Shown one piece after another: positions 36,769-43,917 of a stretch of DNA of 64,000 nt. Where the stretch lies: positions 372,001 to 436,000 of the forward strand of contig NZ_PJAI02000001.1 in assembly GCF_002843355.2 (NCBI RefSeq), written 5' to 3'. Positions within the stretch are counted from its first letter, which is position 1; the number at the start of each line of letters is the position of its first letter. Position numbers and translations under genes: made by a program. Source of the DNA: Colwellia echini. GTDB lineage: Bacteria > Pseudomonadota > Gammaproteobacteria > Enterobacterales > Alteromonadaceae. Under the pieces are notes generated by a model, which ran no database searches, was not told the DNA's origin, and saw only the letters and a list, made by a program, of their open reading frames with translations.

Positions 36769-37875
36769 ATGATCGAAGCTAAAGCTATCATTTCAAATGG
36801 CCAAGGAAAATTTGAATTAACAACCGTTAAAGTTGGTAAGCCAGCCATTGGCGAAGTTAGAGTTAAAATAAAAGCCGCAGGTATTTGCCATACTGATTGG
36901 GATTCTATCCAGAACTGGAATAAATCCTTTATTGTAGGTCATGAAGGTGCGGGTGAAATTGAATGTATAGGCGAAGGTGTTTCAGGGCTCAAAATTGACG
37001 ACAAAGTCATTTTAAATTGGGCCATTCCTTGTGGAAAATGTTTCCAGTGTCGAGAGGGTAATTTACACATATGCGAACAAAACTCACCAGTATGTGGTTG
37101 TGGTTTATCTGGTCATGCGCATATAGAAAGTACTAGCCATCAAGAATCACCTATTGAGCGTTCATTTCATCTAGGTACTATGTGTGAATATGTCGTTGTT
37201 AAAGCAGAAGCTGTTGTCAAAATAGAAAGTGATATTTCATACTCTGCAGCTGCTATTGTTGGTTGTGGTGTTATGACTGGTTGGGGCTCAGTGGTAAATG
37301 CAGCTAAAGTTACCGTTGGTAGTAGTGTTTCAGTTATAGGGTGTGGCGGTGTAGGTTTGAACGTTATTCAGGCAGCTAAGCAGTCTGGTGCGGCAAAAAT
37401 TATTGCTATTGATATTAATGAAGACAGACTTGAACTTGCAAAAGAGTTTGGTGCCACACATGGCGTTATTGCTGAAAAAGAAGATGCCGATTTTATCAAG
37501 GTAAAAGCCCAAGTAAAAGCTCTGACCAACGGTCGAGGTTCTGATTATGCATTTGAGTGCACTGCAATTCCTGCTTTAGGTTCAGCACCTTTAGCATTAG
37601 TTCGTAATGCTGGTACAGCCGTTCAAGTGAGTGGTATTGAACAACGTGTAGATTTTGATTGTGAATTATTTGAATGGGATAAAATTTATATAAATCCACT
37701 CTACGGCATGTGTAATCCGGAACGAGATTTCGACCGTATTTTAAAGTTATTTGATAATGGTGATATGAAATTAGAAGAGTTAGTGACTAAAACCTACACT
37801 ATGGAAAATTTCGCAGACGGCCTTGATGACATGCTTAATGGGCGAATCGCTAAAGGCGTGATTACTATCGGTTAA
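36769..37875 (+). CDS. Zinc alcohol dehydrogenase, likely formaldehyde-oxidising
   Basis: A 368-residue zinc-dependent medium-chain dehydrogenase related to class III enzymes. The catalytic zinc region is AAGICHTDWDS with GHEGAGEIE. The structural zinc is bound by four Cys in CGKCFQCREGNLHIC. NAD binds at VIGCGGVGLNVIQAAK. Class III members oxidise S-hydroxymethyl-glutathione. Alcohol dehydrogenases of P450 demethylation clusters in other marine bacteria have been linked to formaldehyde removal. The position directly before an S-formylglutathione-hydrolase-like gene supports this. Direct action on a sugar aldehyde remains possible. Confidence 0.87.
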   Translation: MIEAKAIISNGQGKFELTTVKVGKPAIGEVRVKIKAAGICHTDWDSIQNWNKSFIVGHEGAGEIECIGEGVSGLKIDDKVILNWAIPCGKCFQCREGNLHICEQNSPVCGCGLSGHAHIESTSHQESPIERSFHLGTMCEYVVVKAEAVVKIESDISYSAAAIVGCGVMTGWGSVVNAAKVTVGSSVSVIGCGGVGLNVIQAAKQSGAAKIIAIDINEDRLELAKEFGATHGVIAEKEDADFIKVKAQVKALTNGRGSDYAFECTAIPALGSAPLALVRNAGTAVQVSGIEQRVDFDCELFEWDKIYINPLYGMCNPERDFDRILKLFDNGDMKLEELVTKTYTMENFADGLDDMLNGRIAKGVITIG

Positions 37876-37911
37876 TCAGTCAGTTAATTTGGTAAATGTA
37901 AGGAAATAAGC

Positions 37912-38709
37912 ATGGCAATTTTGCGTGTTGAAAAGTCTAATCCAGAATACGGTCAAAAAAATACCACAACATTAACACTGCATAGTAGCCATATCAGTGG
38001 TCGTCAGGATGTTAGTATTTATCATTCTAACAAGGTAACCCCTAATACCCCTATCATATTCTTGCTACATGGCGTATATGGTTCAAATTGGGTGTGGATG
38101 GAGCTAGGTGGTGCTCATTTAGTTTATGAGCAACTAAAAGCCGAAGGTCTTAATGATTTTGTGTTAGTTATGCCATCAGATGGCGGGTTGTGGGATGGCT
38201 CTGCTTATTTACCTTTAAAGAATCACGGAGACTATGAACAATGGATTGTTGATGATGTGCTAACAGCTGTTATTGATAATATTTACGGTGTTAGCGAGCA
38301 AAGTAGGCTGTATATTTCTGGTTTATCGATGGGCGGTTATGGCGCATTAAGGTTAGGCGCAAAATATCCAGAGAAATTTTCAGGAATTTCTGCTCATTCA
38401 TCAGTAACTTCAATGGCGGATTTACAGCAATTTATTGAGATTGATGTTGCGGACTATCAATGTGAATTTGAGCATGAAGCTGATATCAACTATTGGCTTG
38501 CAAAAAACAAAGCATCGTTACCACCAATGCGCTTAGATTGCGGCACAGAAGACAGCTTGTATTTGTCTAATCTACAGTTAGTTGAAACAATGAAAAATTT
38601 AGGTGTCGCTTATCAATTTGAAGAACTTAAAGGCGGCCACGAATGGAGTTATTGGCACCAAAATTTAGCGAAAACGCTACTATTTTTTAATGAAATAGAA
38701 AATGCTTAA
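37912..38709 (+). CDS. S-formylglutathione hydrolase-like esterase
   Basis: A 265-residue alpha/beta hydrolase of the esterase D / FrmB group. The nucleophile Ser139 is in GLSMGGYGAL. The acid is Asp in LDCGTEDSLY, and the His is in GGHEWSYW. The N-terminus HSSHISGRQDVSIY and the oxyanion-side LLHGVYGSNW are typical. With the preceding dehydrogenase it would convert S-formylglutathione to formate and glutathione. The sequence is a distant relative of FGH, so acetyl- or feruloyl-esterase activity is an alternative. There is no signal peptide. The gap to the dehydrogenase gene is 36 bases. Confidence 0.8.
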   Translation: MAILRVEKSNPEYGQKNTTTLTLHSSHISGRQDVSIYHSNKVTPNTPIIFLLHGVYGSNWVWMELGGAHLVYEQLKAEGLNDFVLVMPSDGGLWDGSAYLPLKNHGDYEQWIVDDVLTAVIDNIYGVSEQSRLYISGLSMGGYGALRLGAKYPEKFSGISAHSSVTSMADLQQFIEIDVADYQCEFEHEADINYWLAKNKASLPPMRLDCGTEDSLYLSNLQLVETMKNLGVAYQFEELKGGHEWSYWHQNLAKTLLFFNEIENA

Positions 38710-38751
38710 GTTAATGATTTAATTTATTAATTGCCAAGGTAAAAAATTTAC

Positions 38752-39768
38752 ATGATTCAAAATGAAACTAATTCACCATACATTGCTAACCCAACTCGAT
38801 ATACAAATATGCCATATCAACGTTGCGGCAACAGTGGCGTAAAATTACCTAAATTATCTTTAGGGTTATGGCAGAACTTTGGTAGTTCTGACTCCTATGA
38901 AAATGGCAGAGAATTAATTCATACGGCTTTTGATCATGGTATAACACATTTTGATTTGGCGAATAATTATGGGCCGACTTATGGTGCTGCTGAAAGTACC
39001 TTCGGACGCATTTTAAAACAAGATTTATTGCCTTATCGCGACGAATTATTTATTTCAAGTAAAGCTGGTTACGATATGTGGCCAGGACCATATGGTGATG
39101 GTGGCTCAAGAAAGTACTTAGTTGCCAGTTGTGATCAAAGTTTAAAACGTACAGGGCTTGATTATTTTGATGTGTTTTATCATCACCGTATGGACTCAGA
39201 AACGCCATTAGAAGAAACCATGCAAGCGTTAGACTATATGGTTCGTTCAGGACGAGCGTTGTATGTGGGAATTTCTAATTATCGCCCAGCAGAAACTAAA
39301 CAAGCAGTACAAATATTGAAAGAGTTAGGCACGCCGTTATTAATTCATCAACCAAGATATAATATGTTTGACCGTTGGATTGAAGCTGGATTAACAGATG
39401 TTTTAAATAGTGAAGGTATTGGCTCTATTGTTTTTTCACCTTTGGCACAAGGACTATTAACGAACAAATATCTACAAGGAATTCCACAAGACTCCCGAGC
39501 AGCCAGAAGTGAAATAATTCATTTAAATAAAGAGCATATAACGCCTGAAAAACTTGTGATAGTAAACAAGCTTAATAATCTCGCTAAAAAGCGTGGTCAA
39601 AGCCTGGCGCAAATGGCAATAGCTTGGACTTTACACAACGATGCAGTAACCACTTGTTTGATCGGTGCGAGCAAAAAAGAACAAATATTGGATTCCCTGC
39701 AGGCTTTAGAAAATTTAACCTTTGTAAATAGTGAAATATTACAAATCAATAATATTCTCAATAATTAA
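38752..39768 (+). CDS. Aldo-keto reductase, YghZ-like
   Basis: A 338-residue TIM-barrel aldo-keto reductase of the YghZ/Kv-beta-like group. The catalytic Asp and Tyr are in HFDLANNYGP, the Lys in ISSKAGYDM, and the His in YHHRMDSETP. The extended MWPGPYGDGGSRKYLVASCDQSLKR segment is characteristic of YghZ-type enzymes that reduce small aldehydes such as L-glyceraldehyde-3-phosphate or methylglyoxal. It is the last gene of the P450 operon, 42 bases after the esterase. It may reduce an aldehyde by-product of the pathway. Substrate unknown. Confidence 0.88.
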   Translation: MIQNETNSPYIANPTRYTNMPYQRCGNSGVKLPKLSLGLWQNFGSSDSYENGRELIHTAFDHGITHFDLANNYGPTYGAAESTFGRILKQDLLPYRDELFISSKAGYDMWPGPYGDGGSRKYLVASCDQSLKRTGLDYFDVFYHHRMDSETPLEETMQALDYMVRSGRALYVGISNYRPAETKQAVQILKELGTPLLIHQPRYNMFDRWIEAGLTDVLNSEGIGSIVFSPLAQGLLTNKYLQGIPQDSRAARSEIIHLNKEHITPEKLVIVNKLNNLAKKRGQSLAQMAIAWTLHNDAVTTCLIGASKKEQILDSLQALENLTFVNSEILQINNILNN

Positions 39769-39778
39769 AAATCTACTA

Positions 39779-39815
39779 AAAAGCCTACGCATTGATACCC
39801 TCCAGCTAGGCTTTT
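39779..39815 (+). terminator. Terminator of P450 operon
   Basis: Stem AAAAGCCTA/TAGGCTTTT with a 19-base loop, 11 bases after the last stop codon. The loop is large, so strength is moderate. Confidence 0.55.
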
Positions 39816-39891
39816 GTATTAATTAATCACCTAATTATTCACACAATTAAGATACACTTGTTTTTCATTTCCATACCTGTTTAAATGTAAA

Positions 39892-39925
39892 TTGTTGACA
39901 ATTTAATTTGTCATATTTTTATAAT
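39892..39925 (+). promoter_or_regulatory. Operator and promoter of GMC operon
   Basis: TTGTTGACAA at 39892-39901 contains a perfect TTGACA, and a perfect TATAAT follows at 39920 with a 19-base spacer. The operator variant is the same as at GH86. It links this operon to the agar regulon. Confidence 0.6.
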
Positions 39926-40052
39926 AAATCACTTAATGCTTTTCTGAATCATAGTTTTCTCTTAATTCGAGCCTAAGTTATGCATCGGTAGCTGGTTTAT
40001 TGCAAGTTGAATATAATTATGAATTGAAAAATAACCGCTAGAGAGGGTAATT

Positions 40053-40580
40053 ATGAACAGAAGAAAATTTCTAGTTAATTTATCTGCATTGTTAGGTTGC
40101 AGTGTTGCGTCAATTGATGTGCTAGCAATTAACAGCGCATTGACTTTTAAGGATGGGATAAAGGCAAAGCTTTCCAAACAGCAACAGCAAATTATCTCCA
40201 CTATCGCAGATATTATAATTCCAGAGACACAAACTCCTGCGGCGAGCCAAGTAGGCACCACTTTATATATCGATTACTACTTACATGAGTTTTTGAGCGC
40301 AGACAAACGAGATGAGTTTTTAGACGGGTTAGAAGGGCTTTATCAATCCACTTCAATATTCCTTTCGTTACCGGAACAACAGCAAGTTGGCATAGTTCAG
40401 CAACTAGATAATCAACTTCATACACCAGCAGAAAATACCACTTATAAAAAACTAAAAGAGCTTGTTGTGGTTGGTTATTACACGTCTGAAATAGGTGCTA
40501 CGAAGGCTTTGAAATACGATCCAGTGCCAGGTCCCTATAAAGAGATGAAGCTTAAAGAAGTCGGTGGCGTTTGGCTTTAA
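40053..40580 (+). CDS. Tat-exported gluconate 2-dehydrogenase subunit 3 family protein
   Basis: A 175-residue small subunit of the kind that accompanies GMC flavoprotein dehydrogenases. The twin-arginine signal is plain: MNRRKFLVNLSALLGCSVAS. The mature part contains QQQIISTIADIIIPETQTPAASQVG, typical of the gluconate-2-dehydrogenase subunit 3 family. Such subunits serve as a Tat hitchhiker carrier for the folded catalytic subunit, which has no signal of its own. The next gene, 9 bases on, is exactly such a GMC subunit. GAGAGGG precedes the ATG. Confidence 0.87.
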   Translation: MNRRKFLVNLSALLGCSVASIDVLAINSALTFKDGIKAKLSKQQQQIISTIADIIIPETQTPAASQVGTTLYIDYYLHEFLSADKRDEFLDGLEGLYQSTSIFLSLPEQQQVGIVQQLDNQLHTPAENTTYKKLKELVVVGYYTSEIGATKALKYDPVPGPYKEMKLKEVGGVWL

Positions 40581-40589
40581 GGAATTAAA

Positions 40590-42281
40590 ATGAATAAAGA
40601 AAAAGATTTTGATGTCATTGTTGTAGGCTCTGGCATGTCAGGTGGATTTGCGGCGAAAGAATTCTGTGAAAAAGGTTATAGAACCTTAGTGCTAGATCGT
40701 GGTGAAATGGTCAAGCATCGCCATTATAAAACAGAAGGAAAAGCACCATGGGAAATGCCGTTTCGTGGTGATGTCCCTGAAGAGTTTAAAGCAGAACAAC
40801 ATATTCAAAAAGATGTTTATATTTACAATGATTACACGCGTCACCACCTGATTAATGATAAAGATCATCCCTATGTTCAAGATAAGCCGTTTATTTGGTA
40901 TCGAAGCTCTACTGTTGGTGGTAAATCACTGATTTGGGGGAGACAAAGTTATCGTTGGAGTAAGCTCGACTTTGAATCGAATAAACAAGATGGTAACGGA
41001 ATAGAATGGCCTGTTGGTTATGACGATATTGCGCCTTGGTACGATCATGTCGAGCCTTTTGTCGGTATTTCTGGTAGCTATGAAAATCTCTCTGTATTAC
41101 CGGATGGCAAGTTTCTTCCTGCGCAACCATTAAATGTGGTTGAGCGTGACATGAAAGTTAAAATTGAAAAGACTTTTCCTGGACGTTATTTAATTCCTGC
41201 TCGGGTTGCGCATCTAACTCAGCCACAAAAACAGCATTTGGAATTAGGGCGCGGACAATGTCAGGCTCGTAGTGAATGTCCAAGAGGTTGCTCGTTTGGC
41301 GGATATTATTCCTCTAATTCTGGCGCTTTACCCGCAGCCGAACGTACTGGAAACCTTACATTAACCGCCAATGCTCAAGTGCAGGAAGTCATTTTTGATG
41401 AATCATCCGGTAAAGCCAGTGGTGTTCGTTATGTTGACATGATCTCTGGAGAGTCTATTGAGGTATCAGCGAAAGTCGTTTTTATGTGCGCATCAACATT
41501 AGCTTCAGTCCAAATTTTACAGAACTCAAAATCTAAGACCTTTCCTAATGGTATTGGTAATCGATATGATGTTTTGGGTCGATACGTTATGGATCATTGT
41601 GGCGGCGGAGGTGCATCAGGCAAAGTGCCCGGTTACCTTGAGGATTATTATAAAGGTCGTAGGCCTGGTGGCGTATATATTCCACGATTTAGGAATATTG
41701 ATACTAAACAAAAAGAATTTGTTCGCGGCTATGGCTTTCAGTGTGGTGCTAACCGAGCGGGTTGGCAATGGGCAAAAGGTGGTAAAGGGATAGGCGAATC
41801 TTTTAAAGAACGAGTAACCCAGCCAGGTAATTGGTACTTTACATTATGGGGTTTTGGTGAATCTTTACCTCGATATGAAAATCGCGTTTACCTTCATGAA
41901 AGTAAGAAGGATAAGTGGGGCATGCCTTTGCTAGTAACTGATGTAGGCTATGCAGAGAATGAGTCAGCGATGGTAAAAGACATGACAACTACTGCAGTTG
42001 AAATGCTTGAAGCTGCGGGCTTAGTTGATATTAAAGGCTTTGAAGGTGAGGCACCGCCTGGAGGTGCTATTCATGAAATGGGCGGAGCTTGTATGGGACA
42101 TGACGTAAAAACGTCCTATTTGAATAAATGGAACCAATGCCACGATGTATCTAATTTATTTGTGACTGATGGTGCGGCATTCTCCTCAGTTTCTTGTGTT
42201 AACCCATCAATCACCTTTATGGCATTTACAGCAAGAGCGGTTGATTTTGCAGATAAACAATTAAAAGCGAATAATATCTAA
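40590..42281 (+). CDS. GMC-family FAD sugar dehydrogenase, large subunit
   Basis: A 563-residue glucose-methanol-choline oxidoreductase. The FAD loop is VIVVGSGMSGGFAAKEFCEKG, with the second FAD site near STVGGKSLIWGRQSYRW. A Cys-rich segment, CQARSECPRGCSFGG, could bind an iron-sulphur cluster, as proposed for glucoside 3-dehydrogenases. The C-terminal active-site region holds His in GGACMGHD and Asn in CVNPSITFMA. No signal peptide is visible, which fits co-export with the Tat small subunit. Relatives oxidise gluconate at C2 or glycosides at C3. The adjacent ThuA-domain gene favours C3 oxidation. A cytochrome c partner is not encoded here. Confidence 0.85.
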   Translation: MNKEKDFDVIVVGSGMSGGFAAKEFCEKGYRTLVLDRGEMVKHRHYKTEGKAPWEMPFRGDVPEEFKAEQHIQKDVYIYNDYTRHHLINDKDHPYVQDKPFIWYRSSTVGGKSLIWGRQSYRWSKLDFESNKQDGNGIEWPVGYDDIAPWYDHVEPFVGISGSYENLSVLPDGKFLPAQPLNVVERDMKVKIEKTFPGRYLIPARVAHLTQPQKQHLELGRGQCQARSECPRGCSFGGYYSSNSGALPAAERTGNLTLTANAQVQEVIFDESSGKASGVRYVDMISGESIEVSAKVVFMCASTLASVQILQNSKSKTFPNGIGNRYDVLGRYVMDHCGGGGASGKVPGYLEDYYKGRRPGGVYIPRFRNIDTKQKEFVRGYGFQCGANRAGWQWAKGGKGIGESFKERVTQPGNWYFTLWGFGESLPRYENRVYLHESKKDKWGMPLLVTDVGYAENESAMVKDMTTTAVEMLEAAGLVDIKGFEGEAPPGGAIHEMGGACMGHDVKTSYLNKWNQCHDVSNLFVTDGAAFSSVSCVNPSITFMAFTARAVDFADKQLKANNI

Positions 42282-42306
42282 TATTAAGCTAGTACAAAGG
42301 AATAAA

Positions 42307-43074
42307 ATGAATTTATTAAAAAATACATGGCGAGCTTTGATTTTATTATTTGTTGTTATGTTGAGTAACAACGTTTCAGCAAAACAGTTTAACGCCTTAC
42401 TATTTACTAAAACTGATGGATGGCACCATAGTAGCGTATTAGAAGGTGTTTCCGCGATAAAAAAAATCGCACAAACCCATCATTTTGATGTGAGTTGGCA
42501 AGAGGATGCAGCTCAATTTAATACGGATAACTTAGCAAAGTATGATGTTGTTATTTTTTTATTAACAACGGGTGATGTGTTGAATGCAAAACAGCAACAG
42601 GCTTTCAAAGCTTTTATTCAGCAAGGAAAAGGCTTTGTTGGTATTCATTCTGCCGCTGATACTGAGCTTGAATGGTCTTGGTATAAAGAGCTAGTAGGCA
42701 GAACTTTTGTTATTCACCCTGCGATACAAACAGCAAAAGTCAGTGTTATTAATAAAGATTTTCCTGGTGTTGAGCAAATGCCATCAACGTTCCTGTGGAC
42801 AGATGAGTATTATCAATATTCAAAACCTCACAGTGATAAGCTTAACTATATTTTATCAGTAGATGAAGATACCTATTCTCCTGACGCTGATTGGGGCGAG
42901 GTCAAAAGTGACGGGATGGGAGACTTTCATCCAATGGCATGGTTTCAAAATTATGACGGTGGTAGATCATTTTATTCAGGTTTAGGCCACCTCCCAGAAA
43001 ATTATAGCCAGCCTATGTTTCTATCGCATCTATACGGTGGTATATATTGGGCCGCAACAGGGAAAGGGCTCTAA
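42307..43074 (+). CDS. Exported ThuA-domain protein
   Basis: A 255-residue ThuA-fold protein (class-I glutamine-amidotransferase-like) with a signal peptide ending near NNVSAKQF. The family core is visible: ALLFTKTDGWHHSSVLEGVSAI, VVIFLLTTGDVLNAKQQQAF, GKGFVGIHSAADTELEW and PMAWFQNYDGGRSFYSGLGH. Rhizobial ThuA acts with ThuB in trehalose use through a 3-keto sugar. Here the protein is exported with the GMC enzyme, and the two genes are only 25 bases apart. It probably acts on the oxidised sugar or as an accessory; no activity can be assigned. Confidence 0.85.
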   Translation: MNLLKNTWRALILLFVVMLSNNVSAKQFNALLFTKTDGWHHSSVLEGVSAIKKIAQTHHFDVSWQEDAAQFNTDNLAKYDVVIFLLTTGDVLNAKQQQAFKAFIQQGKGFVGIHSAADTELEWSWYKELVGRTFVIHPAIQTAKVSVINKDFPGVEQMPSTFLWTDEYYQYSKPHSDKLNYILSVDEDTYSPDADWGEVKSDGMGDFHPMAWFQNYDGGRSFYSGLGHLPENYSQPMFLSHLYGGIYWAATGKGL

Positions 43075-43287
43075 AGTGACTTGTTCGTTGGGTTTAGCTA
43101 CTTAAGTTCACACTTACAACGGGATAACTAAGAAAAATAACCTATTAGTGAGAAATTCATTAGTATTTTATATAATGTCTCATTCTGAAATACGTTAATA
43201 TAAAGCACTCGTTTATTCGGTTAAACTAGTGTTTTTTTTATCCCTTATTTTTTCCAATAGAAAAATAAAAAACATTGAGAATTTTGT

Positions 43288-43815
43288 ATGACCATTTTAT
43301 CTATGATAGTTGCCACCGCTGATAATAATATAATCGGTAAAGATAATGATATGCCGTGGCATTTACCTGCCGACCTCGCTTATTTTAAAAAAGTGACTTT
43401 AGGTAAACCGATTATAATGGGGCGTAAGACTTATGAGTCGATAGGTAGACCACTACCAGGGCGTCGTAATATTGTTATCTCCCGTGATGAAAGTTACTCA
43501 CCACAAGGAAAAGGCGCAGAAAGGGTTGATACCGTCACTTCAGTTGAGCAAGCTTTAGCATTAGTTGATGGTTCAAATGGTAGTGCAGCGGTCGATGAAA
43601 TTATGGTGATTGGTGGCGGTGCTATTTATGAGCATTGTTTACCAAAAGCAGATCGTTTATATGTTACTCATATAAAAGCGAATATTGATGGTGATACAAA
43701 ATTTCCTAATTACCAGAGTGGAAATTGGCAAAAAATAAGTAGTGAATTACGTGAAGCCGATGAAAAAAATGCTTATCAATTAGATTTTTGTATTTATGAA
43801 TTAAAAACACAATAA
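43288..43815 (+). CDS. folA: Dihydrofolate reductase
   Basis: A 175-residue DHFR that reduces dihydrofolate with NADPH. Hallmarks are MPWHLPADLAYFK (with the acidic active-site Asp), GRKTYESIGRPLPGRRNIVIS and VIGGGAIYEHCLP. This is slightly longer than the roughly 160-residue norm because of an insert around DGSNGSAAVDE. It is a housekeeping gene with no operator palindrome upstream. Confidence 0.95.
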   Translation: MTILSMIVATADNNIIGKDNDMPWHLPADLAYFKKVTLGKPIIMGRKTYESIGRPLPGRRNIVISRDESYSPQGKGAERVDTVTSVEQALALVDGSNGSAAVDEIMVIGGGAIYEHCLPKADRLYVTHIKANIDGDTKFPNYQSGNWQKISSELREADEKNAYQLDFCIYELKTQ

Positions 43816-43917
43816 TCGGTAATGTCATTTAAGCTAGTCCTTAATAGACAAAAACCTTAACTGGGTATAATCTATTATAAAACTAATTTTCGAGTATCTA
43901 TTATCCGCTATATACTA

